A stretch of 64,000 bases of DNA from Vibrio hangzhouensis (GTDB lineage: Bacteria; Pseudomonadota; Gammaproteobacteria; Enterobacterales; Vibrionaceae): NCBI RefSeq assembly GCF_900107935.1, contig NZ_FNVG01000020.1, forward strand, positions 19,003 through 83,002, written 5' to 3'. The position numbers and the translations under genes are program-made. The notes under the pieces are model-generated. The model did no database searches and was not told where the DNA came from. It saw only the letters and a list, made by a program, of their open reading frames with translations. Shown here piece by piece: positions 8,859-19,100 of the stretch (position 1 is its first letter; each line of letters begins with the position of its first letter).

Positions 8859-9875
8859 TTAAAGTAGACCGTTTGTTTCTAAGAATACGGTTACTGAGTC
8901 ATAAACTTTTTGTGCGTTCGGAGAACGATCCGCAAAGACTTTCCATTGTGTTTTTGCGATTTCACGGAACTTCTTGCGCTCTTCATCAGACCAGTTGTGA
9001 ATAGTGATTTTCGGATTGGCTGCCGCCTCTTTCACCGCTGCCTGATCCGCAATCTTCAACTGAGTCGTCATGTCGTATGAGAAATCACGTACCGATGTCT
9101 TAAGAATTGTCTGTAAATCTTCTGGCATCTTGTCCCATTTTTTCTGCGAAATAGAGATATCAATCAATGGCAGTGAGTGGAAACCAGGCTGAACCGGATG
9201 TGTGGCAATGTCATTCATCCCTGCTTTCTGGTTAGTGGAGAAAACCGTGTAATCGGCAGCATCAATCACGCCCTTACTCAATCCAGTAAACACTTCCGAG
9301 CCTGGCAAGTTAACCGGTGTAGCGCCCGCCGCTGCAAAAACCTGCTGAACCAAACCTTCCGGAGCACGAAGTTTCAGACCTTTTAGATCATCGACACCAT
9401 TCAGTGGTTTTTTGGAGATAAAGGACTCTACGCCCGTCGTCGAAGCACCAACAAACTGAACACCATAGGGTTTATATAGCTCAGTCATCAGTTCGTTACC
9501 GCCGCCATAGTTCATGTATTGCAGCAATTGAGTCGTATCTGACCAGGCACCGACCATGTTACCGATCAAACCGAAGGCAGGATCTTTACCGGAGAAATAA
9601 CCTGTCGCCGTTACATGACCGTCCAGAACCCCCATCTTGATTGCCCCCAGGGTCTCGGTATGCTTCACCACGGCACCTACCGGCAAAAGATCGATTTCGA
9701 TTCGGCCATCAGACATCTTCTCAACGCGCTCAACCCACTTCTGTTGAACTTGGTAGTTCAGGTCACCCGATGGATCTGAAGATTGAATTTTCAGTTTGAA
9801 ATCTGCAGCGAGGGTCGTTGCGGAAAACAGGCTGGTAACTGCAACAGTAAGCAAAGTCTTTGTCATTGCCTTCAT
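8859..9875 (-). CDS. TRAP transporter periplasmic solute receptor (DctP type)
   Basis: This is the periplasmic receptor that captures the substrate for the TRAP permease. It has 338 residues with a Sec signal peptide ending near TLA (cleavage before ADFKLKIQ). Family features include the early IEIDLLPVGAVVKHTETLGA segment and the KGLKLRAPEG segment, whose arginine usually binds the carboxylate of the substrate. A ribosome site AAGGAT precedes the ATG. It is the first gene of the leftward operon, and two GntR-type operators lie 67-113 bases upstream of its start. By context it should bind gluconate or a related sugar acid. Confidence 0.9.
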   Translation of the reverse strand: MKAMTKTLLTVAVTSLFSATTLAADFKLKIQSSDPSGDLNYQVQQKWVERVEKMSDGRIEIDLLPVGAVVKHTETLGAIKMGVLDGHVTATGYFSGKDPAFGLIGNMVGAWSDTTQLLQYMNYGGGNELMTELYKPYGVQFVGASTTGVESFISKKPLNGVDDLKGLKLRAPEGLVQQVFAAAGATPVNLPGSEVFTGLSKGVIDAADYTVFSTNQKAGMNDIATHPVQPGFHSLPLIDISISQKKWDKMPEDLQTILKTSVRDFSYDMTTQLKIADQAAVKEAAANPKITIHNWSDEERKKFREIAKTQWKVFADRSPNAQKVYDSVTVFLETNGLL

Positions 9876-9941
9876 GGTAAGTATCCTTTTAGTTTCTTGT
9901 TTCCGTTAGGATGAAAAAGTAATTTGGTACGAGTTAGAGTA

Positions 9942-9971
9942 ATTATTAACGTTACGGGTAACGTTAATAAT
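9942..9971. promoter_or_regulatory. GntR-type operator 1
   Basis: A perfect 14-base inverted repeat (ATTATTAACGTTAC and its complement) is separated by GG. Its core, CGTTAC-GG-GTAACG, resembles the E. coli GntR operator ATGTTACCCGTAACAT. It lies about 70 bases before the TRAP receptor gene, whose operon encodes a GntR protein. Confidence 0.8.
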
Positions 9972-9972
9972 T

Positions 9973-9988
9973 ATGTTACCAGTAACGT
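9973..9988. promoter_or_regulatory. GntR-type operator 2
   Basis: The 16-base sequence ATGTTACCAGTAACGT differs from the E. coli GntR consensus at two or three positions. Its centre is 24 bases from the centre of operator 1, a little over two helical turns, so two dimers could bind on nearly the same face. Confidence 0.75.
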
Positions 9989-10269
9989 TAATATTGTTTC
10001 AGCGATCAAAATCACAAATAGCCACACCAGAAAAACCAGAGCAACTATGGATTGATGAAATTAAGTGCCTTTCTACTTGCTGAGGTGATGGCTATGTCAG
10101 CTTAGAAACAGATGCTTACTCTAGAAAAATCGTTTGCTATCATGTCTATGACAATATACGAACGGGATAAATGAAACTGGCCCCAACAAGAGCTCCACAG
10201 TAACGCCGTAGCAAAGAACTCTTATCCTTCACCCCTAAAGAAGTTCACAATACTGCTCAAGGGGGTATC
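9989..10269. other. Intergenic stretch without a recognisable gene
   Basis: This lies between the gluconate operators and the transposase remnant. It holds no frame with coding character. Part of it may be further decayed insertion-sequence DNA, but nothing in it could be matched by eye. Confidence 0.4.
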
Positions 10270-10509
10270 CGGCCCTGCACATAAAATATTTAGCAATATG
10301 CTCAATGACCGATGGATACGACTGCTATCAAAATGCAGTAACAGACAGGGTAAGCCGTATTTTAAAGATGGAATACGTCTTAAGAGAACCAAAGCGACTT
10401 AAGACAGGCAAGAAAGGTGTTAACGGTATCGGTAGATATCTATAATCAGATGACGCCTTATAGCGCCTTAAAGCACAAAACGCCCAATGGAGTACATCGG
10501 GCATTTTAG
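10270..10509 (+). pseudogene. Remnant of an IS3-family transposase (C-terminal part, frameshifted)
   Basis: Rightward reading gives CSMTDGYDCYQNAVTDRVSR followed by ILKMEYVLREPKRLKTGKKG. After a frameshift it continues as DIYNQMTPYSALKHKTPNGV and HRAF, then stop. This matches the end of the integrase core of IS3-family OrfB proteins (typically SMTE..HCYENALAERVNGILK and YN..RPHLALKYKTPD.VHRAF). No start, no DDE upstream part and no complete terminal inverted repeats were found, so it is a dead fragment. A further stretch to about 10575 reads QYQNGSAPVDSVNQFL and resembles the 3' end of such elements. It marks the left border of the glycosaminoglycan locus. Confidence 0.75.
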
Positions 10510-10576
10510 TTAAAAGCCTAAACCAGTATCAGAACGGTTCAGCCCCAGTTGATAGTGTCAACCAGTTCCTCATTGA

Positions 10577-12841
10577 TTAGCGTACTTTTACACACGAGAC
10601 ATACCCTCCTGTCTCTATAGTCGATGTTTGCGTATTCCCGGTTGGTCCCGCATAAAAACGTAGCGCATAAAAGTTACCGTGTTGAGCGTGCTCAGGTTGA
10701 TTTCGACGCGTTGCATTCGTATAGATTCGACGTTCAATACCAGCGTTGTCTGATGTACTCACTGGCCAACCTGTTACTGGACCCATTTGGTAACCTGGCT
10801 CACCATTTGAGCTAACCATCTCACTAGTCAGAACCACCATCGCATCTACGTTATTGGTAAACTCAGGAACCCCAGCATTTCCAGAGTTTTCGTAAAAGTT
10901 ATTGTCATAGCTGGTGCTGCGCGTGCCCATAGGTAAATACCAATCGCCACTTTCAGCGTAGAGGTTGCGACAAGATTTTACGATTTCTGGATTTGTATCT
11001 AAACCTATGTGGTTAAATAACGCCCATTCAATTCCATTAATGATGTCTGCTTCATGTGCATTAGGAATTAGTGCTCCCATTTTTGCCTGATCTTTAAGTT
11101 GTGTTTCAGCAACAGTCAAAGGACGATGATATGCTAAAGCCCCAATCTCCATCACACGAATAGGCTCGATCCCTCGCTTCGTCGCATCGTTGCTATCAAA
11201 GTAAAGCCCTCCCGTCACGCCTTCTTCCTCAGCACCGAACGCACAACGCTCACCATACTCAGTCGATAAACAATACTTAACATCTTTACCAATGAAGTTA
11301 CGAGCATCAACTGATTGCCCACCAACCGTCAACCAATCATAATCATCAATAACACCATTACCATTTGAGTCAGTAACGTCGTCCCTAACCCCTATCGTAT
11401 AAATATTACCCGTGTGTTGAACTGTACCGACACCATCACCAGAGGGACCAGATTGATTATCGATAGCCACAATCCAATCACCCGTACTAGCAGATTCTTT
11501 ATAACCGTAAACGATTGCAATAAGATCTTTGTCATACTCCAGTGTCCCCGTTAACTTTATACCCATAGCATCGGTATTTGGAGAGCAGAAACTAGTGTCG
11601 GATGGTGTACCAAGCAGGGTTTTGGGCTCTACACAGAACGACAAAGAGTTACCAAGATGTTCCTTTGTTACCGTTAGCTCGCAATTGGTAGCGGAAGAAC
11701 AAGTATCTTGCTTAATGCCACCAACTTGCCAATATGCTGTTGAGTTTCCTTCAGGCGCATCCTCCAATTGGTGATAGGTATATTGACCAACAATAGTTTG
11801 CCCCACTTCCTGTAGACCTGTAAACCCAACTCCTGATGCCGTTGGTGGAGTTTCAATCTTAATGGAAATATCTTCATCCATTGGAGCACATGTCTCATTG
11901 CCTGTTGTTGGTAATCCAGTAGCTGAAACCGGCGTAACACAGAATGACAATCGGGTCCCATCATCCGTATCGAGTACTCTATATTGTTTATTCTCGGCCC
12001 CTTGAATTTCTGTGTTATCTCGCTTCCATTGAAACGTAGAAGCCCCTTCTAAATCTCTATCTTCGTCATAAAAATCGTAACTACCTGTCACTACAGCGCC
12101 AACAAACGGTTCACCTAAAGCTTTAACGTTACGCGCCTCAGGGGCAGAGCCCAGTACTGGCTCTATCAAATTCGTAGCTTCTGAGCAAACTCTATCACCA
12201 ATGATGGGCACATTTTGTTGGGTTTTCGGCGTTACACAAAAACGAATAGATTTATTCTCAGAATTGGCCGCAGTAAGCAATAAAGTCGATTTAGTCTCTC
12301 CTGCTATTGCCTGCAGATCAGCTTGCCATTCGATGTCACTATTACCTTCAGGAGTGTCTTCAGGATGGAAATAATCGTAAGAGCCCGTTAGTGTATCACC
12401 AATTGCTGGCGACATTTTATCGATAACTACATTGCTCGCTTCAGGTCGCTCACCAAGAGGAGGGTTAACGACCCTTGTGTTGCTACACTGCTCTTCACCA
12501 ACTTTATTGACGGTACCTTGAGCCACTGGTATCACACAAAAGTTTACAGTCTGACCTTCATATTCATTCAACAATAGTAAGCTTCTTTCAGAGCTAAGGA
12601 CTTCTTGGTTTTGATTCACCCAAGAATACTTAGTGTCCCCTTCCGGCCTAGCAGTAGGATTTGGGTCGAAATAGGTGTATAAGCCTTCAGCTGTTTCTCC
12701 AACATTCAATGCAGGTATCGAAACCTCGGTAGCTCTGGGTGGATAAATATTATTGTCTTCACCGATATCTAAATTGTCTTCTGAACAACCTAGAAGTGCT
12801 GTCATTACAACAACAGCTACGGCACTTTTTCTAAATTTCAT
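10577..12841 (-). CDS. Surface lipoprotein with four cysteine-paired Ig-like repeats
   Basis: The product is not known to me. With the ATG at 12841 it has 754 residues and starts with a lipoprotein signal (lipobox LLGC, cysteine at residue 19). Four repeats of about 90-100 residues follow. Each has a segment like VGDTLTGSYDYFHPED-PEG followed by W, and ends FCV-P...C, so each could carry one internal disulfide. The repeats resemble Ig-like modules of surface proteins. The C-terminal 250 residues include GDWYLPMGTRSTSYDNNFYE and end GGYVSCVKVR, reminiscent of the DUF1566/Lcl-type domains that close many surface lipoproteins. An in-frame TTG at 12859 is less likely, since GGAAG precedes the ATG. 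Operator-like repeats upstream suggest that it belongs to the glycosaminoglycan regulon, perhaps as a substrate-binding or adhesive protein. Confidence 0.8.
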   Translation of the reverse strand: MKFRKSAVAVVVMTALLGCSEDNLDIGEDNNIYPPRATEVSIPALNVGETAEGLYTYFDPNPTARPEGDTKYSWVNQNQEVLSSERSLLLLNEYEGQTVNFCVIPVAQGTVNKVGEEQCSNTRVVNPPLGERPEASNVVIDKMSPAIGDTLTGSYDYFHPEDTPEGNSDIEWQADLQAIAGETKSTLLLTAANSENKSIRFCVTPKTQQNVPIIGDRVCSEATNLIEPVLGSAPEARNVKALGEPFVGAVVTGSYDFYDEDRDLEGASTFQWKRDNTEIQGAENKQYRVLDTDDGTRLSFCVTPVSATGLPTTGNETCAPMDEDISIKIETPPTASGVGFTGLQEVGQTIVGQYTYHQLEDAPEGNSTAYWQVGGIKQDTCSSATNCELTVTKEHLGNSLSFCVEPKTLLGTPSDTSFCSPNTDAMGIKLTGTLEYDKDLIAIVYGYKESASTGDWIVAIDNQSGPSGDGVGTVQHTGNIYTIGVRDDVTDSNGNGVIDDYDWLTVGGQSVDARNFIGKDVKYCLSTEYGERCAFGAEEEGVTGGLYFDSNDATKRGIEPIRVMEIGALAYHRPLTVAETQLKDQAKMGALIPNAHEADIINGIEWALFNHIGLDTNPEIVKSCRNLYAESGDWYLPMGTRSTSYDNNFYENSGNAGVPEFTNNVDAMVVLTSEMVSSNGEPGYQMGPVTGWPVSTSDNAGIERRIYTNATRRNQPEHAQHGNFYALRFYAGPTGNTQTSTIETGGYVSCVKVR

Positions 12842-12888
12842 ATTATATCTTCCGCTCAATTATTTAATTCTACAAATGTACATCAAAC

Positions 12889-12951
12889 CTTCGTTTTCTT
12901 TCGAATTTCATTATACATACTTTCAACAAAAACATTTTAGCTTTCAATATG
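12889..12951. promoter_or_regulatory. TTTCR repeat cluster, candidate AgaR site
   Basis: Upstream of the lipoprotein gene, CTTCGTTTTCTTTCGAATTT is followed by two further CTTTCA copies near 12920 and 12941. AgaR of E. coli binds arrays of TTTCRTTT-like repeats. The same signature recurs at other promoters of this locus. Confidence 0.4.
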
Positions 12952-13007
12952 AAATGTGTGATCTTAAAACGACAGCACATGAAAATATGTTAACTACGTC
13001 TCGAAAG

Positions 13008-13036
13008 AAAAAAACCTCCACAATGGGAGGTTTTTT
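13008..13036 (-). terminator. Terminator after the chondroitin ABC lyase operon
   Basis: The hairpin AAAAAACCTCC / GGAGGTTTTTT with a 6-base loop lies 14 bases beyond the stop codon of the PL8 endolyase gene. A T-rich tail on the leftward strand makes it a good rho-independent terminator. The A-tract on the other side would allow action in both directions. Confidence 0.85.
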
Positions 13037-13049
13037 CTTTCAAGTGCCT

Positions 13050-16000
13050 TTAAATTTTATTTAGATCTATCTGAACGGGTATACCATCTATACAATTCAC
13101 CGTCACTACCGTGGTTGGGCCTTTTCTTCGAATTGTTACGTTTTCCATTGGTTCTCTCAACTCCCACGAACCAATCAAAGTAACAGCGACAGGGGCAACA
13201 CGACTGCGTGTATCGCTCTCCATATTTAAATCAGGATTAGCAACACTTAGCGCCAAAATATTGTCTTTTTCTTGTGCCATCACCACAGCAGATGTACTGA
13301 TAGCGCGTACCCACTTATCATTAGTACGAACAAAACCAAACGCAGTGTAACCGGTCACGCCCGATTCATTATCATGAACAATATGGGCGTTGCCATCTTG
13401 GCGAATTACTCGATATGGTTGACTTGGTGTCTGGCTCATCTCTTGAGCAAGTTTGGCCATAGACTCTGGTGTAGCATCCAATACAACTATGTACTCGTAC
13501 TTTGCTTTTGATGGCGCTTTACCATGGTCAATCCACGCGGAGGCAAAATCACCTTCCGTTGGCTGCATTCGTTGGTTATCTAAGGACTCCTGGCGCTGAC
13601 GTTGTACGTGAATGTCACCTCCTTTCACTATGTAGTAACCATTTCCCATGCCATCGATCACCCAATCTCCCTCAGACAACATTGTAGAGTAAGGAAATGC
13701 TTCGATTTTTTCACCATTGACATACATAGACTGTGTCTTATCCGTGAGGCCATATTGGAAAAGCGTTGTATCTGTATTGTATGCGGTTCGGCCGTTGCTA
13801 ATGTTACTCCCGACCATTACCAATCGATTATCAAAGCTAAAGACGGATTTTTTAGCAGTAAAACTCGGATCTATGAATTCCGGCCAGCGAGTCGGATTTT
13901 CAAGTACGAAGCCAAAAGCACCATACTTACCTTTTAGATCCGTCGCCCCGTTGTAACGACTTTCATTATGAAGCATAGTCGTGTGTTCACGTGGTGAATT
14001 GAGTAACTCCCAAGGTAGGTGAATGGTTGTTGCTCCAGGCATTCGGTTCCAATCCCAACCTTCCTCGAAGTAACCGTAGTCTTTTTCATTTCCCCACTTG
14101 TGAATTTGTACACTGCCATGACTCTGGTAGCGACCGAAACGGTTCGCTCGCTGATAAATTTCCGATGACCAAACGTAGCGGTTCCACCCCTTCATCGTAA
14201 CCATTTTGTCTTGATAGCGATAAACGCCCATTGCAGCATAATTGAAGGTGTAAGCGCCTTGTGGGTGATCTTCCGGAGCAACAGGCACTCCGAATATTCT
14301 TTTACCTTCTTCAGCCGTTTTCTCAGTAATACGCAGGTATGCCTGAGCTAACTCTCGATCAATGCCCTCACCATGAACACCCGCTTTAGCTAGCCATTCA
14401 AAACCACTCGCGACACGCTCAATAGAAATACCAAAGAAAGGTCGACGGCCATTTGTCCCCACACCTGGATTTGGGTTGCTATAGACACGAGCAGACATCA
14501 TCGCAAGCTTTAGGTATTCCCTTGCCTCTTGTGATAACTCAAACGGCGACTCTCGCAACAGATAGGCACTAAAGGAAGCAAACCGTAACGCTGCAAATGA
14601 ATATCCTGGGTAGTTACCACGATGTCGCCATGCCGTACCATCCGGTCTAAAGCCGTCAGCATAGCCCACTGGTGTTTGAGCTAAGTTTCCAGAGATAAAA
14701 TCTGAGAATTTGTGATACAAAGCCACACGCTCTTTCACGTCATCTTCGAGCAATAACATGATCATCTGGGCCAAAAGCAAGGTATTGTAGTAGTCCATAT
14801 CCGAACTCTTTGGTCCTACTTTCATTGCAAAGCCACGGTCACGGAACTCACGAGAGAACCACATCAGTGATTCATGTACTGGCTCCATTAGACCAGCCTC
14901 ACGCATTGGCTCTTCCATCAAAAGAATCGAAGCATACCAACCACGAGTTGGGTATCCCCAGTGGTGCGTTGCTACCAAGCTCGCCCCTTTTTGAAAGCCC
15001 TGATCCAATAAGTGCTCGGTCATCAGCATGTATTTATCATGCATCTCTTGTTTAATCTCTGCATCTTCCGTCACTTTCCAGAGTCGCGCGATGCGCTCCA
15101 TCAACTCAGCATACGTTCGCAAGCGCTCATATTCATCGACATATACTTTGTCCGTATCATTAAGATGTTCTGGACGATAGATGGTGATCTGGTTTTTGGT
15201 CAGAAGGTGAGCGCCTCGAATCACCCCATCCTCTTTTCGCAAATTGTAGCGATCATATTGCTTACGAATATCATTGATCACTCGCTTGCCTGAACCCATG
15301 TTAGCAACATGAAAATCGATCAACTCAGACTTAATTCGGTCCAAGGCAACTAGCTCTTCGATCGTAGGCTCTGGGAGAACTTCTGGCAGCTCATAATCTA
15401 TTTCAGGCTTGGTGATCTTTGTGGTCACCATGTCATCACTCCATTGATAACGAATATCGTCTAAACTGACCATCATACGATCAATGTACAACTCGCCACC
15501 TTCATCAGAGTTTTGAGCCGTAACCGTAACCCCTCGCATCTCAGACGATGGCGAACCCAACATGTCTCGATGAAACGCTAAACCAACCGTTCTCCAACCT
15601 GTAAAGTTAAGCTTCATAGTAAAGTTACTGCTGCTTGACCCAAACTCAAACTTAAGCTCGCCATCACTCGCCTTTTCGTTATACACCCAAACAGAAAAAA
15701 CCGTCGACGAACCACGTCCATAAGCCCTAAAGGACTCTTCTGGCGTGTAATAATAAAAAGTATGATCAATGTGTAACTCATCACCCGACTTCCAGTCCCA
15801 TTTTAGTGACTGATCACCATAAATTGAGCGTTTCTTGGTTAGCTCTATATGAGAGCCTTCAGTTACCGTTACGTAGTCAGGCATGGTATCGTCAACAAAG
15901 CCGATAATTTGAGCCTCTAAAGGGTTGTGCTCAACAACCACCTGTTGCACTTCACTTTCGTTTTTATCTACTTCAGTCGTTTGGGCAACCGCAACACCAC

Positions 16001-16067
16001 AAAATAGCAATGAGGAAATCATCGCTGCTATTGGCGTTATTTTTAGCAAAGAGACGTTTGTCTTCAT
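13050..16067 (-). CDS. Chondroitin sulfate ABC lyase, polysaccharide lyase family 8 (endolyase type)
   Basis: The enzyme cleaves chondroitin and dermatan sulfate and usually hyaluronan by beta-elimination, leaving unsaturated disaccharides. With the ATG at 16067 (AAGGAA upstream) it has 1005 residues, close to the 1021 of Proteus vulgaris ABC lyase I, which it resembles over its whole length. The catalytic set is intact: H482 in AWRHRGNYPGYSF, Y489 in the same segment, R541 in GRRPF, and E636 in VWSSEIY. These correspond to H501, Y508, R560 and E653 of the Proteus enzyme. The N-terminal jelly-roll domain contains LKWDWKSG and LNFTGWR. A Sec signal peptide ends at VAVA, so the enzyme should be periplasmic or secreted. 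It is the last gene of an operon with the exolyase and the autotransporter barrel gene. Confidence 0.93.
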   Translation of the reverse strand: MKTNVSLLKITPIAAMISSLLFCGVAVAQTTEVDKNESEVQQVVVEHNPLEAQIIGFVDDTMPDYVTVTEGSHIELTKKRSIYGDQSLKWDWKSGDELHIDHTFYYYTPEESFRAYGRGSSTVFSVWVYNEKASDGELKFEFGSSSSNFTMKLNFTGWRTVGLAFHRDMLGSPSSEMRGVTVTAQNSDEGGELYIDRMMVSLDDIRYQWSDDMVTTKITKPEIDYELPEVLPEPTIEELVALDRIKSELIDFHVANMGSGKRVINDIRKQYDRYNLRKEDGVIRGAHLLTKNQITIYRPEHLNDTDKVYVDEYERLRTYAELMERIARLWKVTEDAEIKQEMHDKYMLMTEHLLDQGFQKGASLVATHHWGYPTRGWYASILLMEEPMREAGLMEPVHESLMWFSREFRDRGFAMKVGPKSSDMDYYNTLLLAQMIMLLLEDDVKERVALYHKFSDFISGNLAQTPVGYADGFRPDGTAWRHRGNYPGYSFAALRFASFSAYLLRESPFELSQEAREYLKLAMMSARVYSNPNPGVGTNGRRPFFGISIERVASGFEWLAKAGVHGEGIDRELAQAYLRITEKTAEEGKRIFGVPVAPEDHPQGAYTFNYAAMGVYRYQDKMVTMKGWNRYVWSSEIYQRANRFGRYQSHGSVQIHKWGNEKDYGYFEEGWDWNRMPGATTIHLPWELLNSPREHTTMLHNESRYNGATDLKGKYGAFGFVLENPTRWPEFIDPSFTAKKSVFSFDNRLVMVGSNISNGRTAYNTDTTLFQYGLTDKTQSMYVNGEKIEAFPYSTMLSEGDWVIDGMGNGYYIVKGGDIHVQRQRQESLDNQRMQPTEGDFASAWIDHGKAPSKAKYEYIVVLDATPESMAKLAQEMSQTPSQPYRVIRQDGNAHIVHDNESGVTGYTAFGFVRTNDKWVRAISTSAVVMAQEKDNILALSVANPDLNMESDTRSRVAPVAVTLIGSWELREPMENVTIRRKGPTTVVTVNCIDGIPVQIDLNKI

Positions 16068-16082
16068 GTTAGATTCCTTATC

Positions 16083-16135
16083 AAAGGCAAGATCCAAACC
16101 TGCCTTTATAGAGAGCCAAAGTCGCCTCTGGCTCT
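16083..16135 (-). other. Two tandem hairpins between the PL8 lyase genes
   Basis: In the gap between the exolyase and endolyase genes lie AGAGCCA / TGGCTCT (16112-16135) and AAAGGCA / TGCCTTT (16083-16107). Neither is followed by a T-run. The second ends four bases before the ribosome site of the endolyase gene, so the pair may set the relative amounts of the two lyases. Confidence 0.5.
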
Positions 16136-16150
16136 TTGAAAACGATGGGG

Positions 16151-19100
16151 TTAGATTTGCTCCAGATTTAAGTGAACACCTTGTGCATTCACGGTCGTTA
16201 CCGTAAGCAAAGTATTACCTTGATAGTCCAACTCAATGTAGACCCCCTTCGTTGGCACCGTAGATTTCCACTGTCCCTTAAGTGTTACATTAGTTTTAAC
16301 AGGCTGAGACGGTGAGTCTTTCCAAGGACGAGAGTAAATACTGACTTCTTTTAGAACACCGCCCTCGTCATACTGGCTTTCATCAATACCTTGGTAGAAG
16401 CTGAAGTCTGGATTAACAACTGACAAGGCTAGTCGCTGGCCTTCAAAGGACGCCATTAACATGGCAGGAACATCTACTTCCTTGATCAATTCGTCATTTA
16501 TCGAGACACCGGCTTCAAAGATGGCAAAAGCCTTGGTGCTAGATTCTCTATCCCACACGATATGAGCTTGGGTATTCTGCTGAAGTACCTCAATTGGACT
16601 CTGCTCAGATGCCACCAGCTCAGCAAATTGTTTTGCTTGCTGCTCATCGGAGTCCACCAACACAACATACTGATAGCTACCAGACTCTGGAGCGTTACCG
16701 TGATCGATAACGGCAGTAGCGAAAGACCCTTTGGTAGGCTTACTGTTTTTCTGATGAACTGAGTGTTGCTCACCTTGCCTAATGGACACCGATTGACCAT
16801 GTGGAACCACATAAGCATTATTCGCTGGGTCAATCAAAACCGTTGTACTCTTATTTTCAATTGGTAGCTTTTTGAGCTCCGACGGGAATTCATGTCCGTC
16901 TGCGTAAGCATGCTCATCTTGGCGAATTGCATGTTGGAACAAAGTTGTTTGCGTCGGATATCGACTTTCTTCCGTAGTAATATCTGAACCTAACGCCACG
17001 ATGCGGTCATCAAAGAAAAACACACTCTTATTGGCATAGAAGCTACCATCGTATTTGGGGTGCCCTTGCAGCTTGAGAGCATACATCCCATTATCTCGAT
17101 GGCTTAGACCTCCCGCATAAGATTGTTCGCTAAGTAGCATTTCTTCCAAACCACTATAACGGTCAACATTACGCAACTGTGCATTCAACTGCTCGAAGGG
17201 TAATTGTACGGACGTAATTCCAGGCCAACGATTCCAGTCCCATCCATCATGGCTAAAGGCTCGCTTATCGCTGTCGCCTGACATAATTTCCAATTGCCCG
17301 TAGTTAATGTAGCGACCATAACGATTGGCGTTAGCATAACTTTCGTTACCCACAAGGTATCGGCTAAATCCCCTTACTCCCGCCATCCAGCCATCACGAC
17401 GTTGTAGCGACAAGCTGGCGAAATTCATGGCCCAGTTACCACTAGCAATAGGAGCGGACTCGATTCCAAGTTCGGCTAGTTGTTTGCTAAAAGGTGTATT
17501 TGAACGAGCCAAACGTAAATAGGCTTGGGCCATGTCAATATCTATTGGCTGCTTACCATCTGGAGACCCCGACTTTGCAAGGTGCTGGAAAGGCTCTAGG
17601 TCAATAGTCTGCAAGCCCGTTGGGTGCCGACCTGCTACCGACATTAGGGTATGCTGATCAAAACTGTACAATTCTCCCATTGCGACAACGTGTTTTAATT
17701 GTTCGTGGGCAGAAGTATCAATGGCATAACTCGTCTTACTCAACGCCTCTACTACAGGAGTTACCCCTTTCAATGCGCCACTTGCGTACGCCGGATAGTG
17801 CTGAATATGGTGGAATACTGAGCCATCAACCTTAAAGCCTCCTGACATCCCTTCAGAGGTAACTATGGACTTAGAAAGCCACTGAGAGAATTGAGCCAAT
17901 TGAATCGCTTTTACTTGCTCGTTTGGCTGCATCAGAATACTGTAAAGCATGGCGCGCAACTGCGTATTCATAATGTCGACATTGAAGTTGGTCAACTCAT
18001 TCTCAGGGGTAAATATGCGCCCTGCATTGGAGAACCACGACATCATTTGACTCACTTCAGTCAACAACCCATTCTGCTCTAACACATCCCGATTTAAAAA
18101 GTGCGCCTCAAACAAAGGCCGAAAGCCATAGCCAATATGATGAGAAGTACCGAGTCCACTCCCCGCTTCGTATCCTTGATCAAGCGCGAATCGAGTAAGC
18201 AGAATGTACTTCTCCGTCAAATCCTTCTTGGCTTGCGCCGAAACGTCGGAATTCATAGCGCGAGTGATCTGTAAAACCAAGTCACTGTAATTACGAACAT
18301 CGATAACGTCGAATAAAGTGTCATATCCCTCTTGATTGAGAAGTCCCTTATTAACCCCCTTATCAAGGAAAATTTTTAATCGATTTCCGTTGCCTATTGT
18401 CTTACCAGCAACATATCCATCAATTTCTTGTAGCTCAAAGGCATCAAATTGACGCTGAATATCCGCCAAGTCCACTTTGTTATTGCGTCCTTGAGTAATA
18501 AAAGAGTCAAGTCGTTTGCTTATCGTTGCGACCGCTGTACTGTCCAACTTTGTCGCGTTAGCTTGCTCTAATCCTGCTTGCATATACCCGTTGTATAGAT
18601 AATGTGCCAACCAGTGACGATTCGGGGCACTATCCGCAGCGGTATTAATAAACGGTACTACCTTGTCTCGCGTTGGCCAACGAGGGTCAACCGGAATGCT
18701 TGGCATAAGCTGATCAAAATATAATGTCCCCGGCTGAATGTTTTCTGGCATATTTACTTGCAAGAAATCCATACTTTCTGAAGGTGATCCCTCCATGTCA
18801 CGGAATGGAATAAGCAGATGACGCCAACCAGAGAAATTCAGATCAATGTCGAAATAAGCTTGGACTTCTTTTCCCGTACCAAAAGCGAAGCGTGCGTGCT
18901 CTTTCTGCGGAGTATCATTGTAGATCCAAGTGGAGAAGGTACTTATCGATTGATCAACATCATTTTCAACAAAGTGCCGATAACCAATAGGTTGGTTAAA
19001 AGACAGCGTTGCACCCGGAACAAACTCCCAAGACAAACTATGGTCGCCATCTTTTGCGTATTTTTGATTAAGCTGAAGAGCATTCTCTTTAGAAGAAAAA

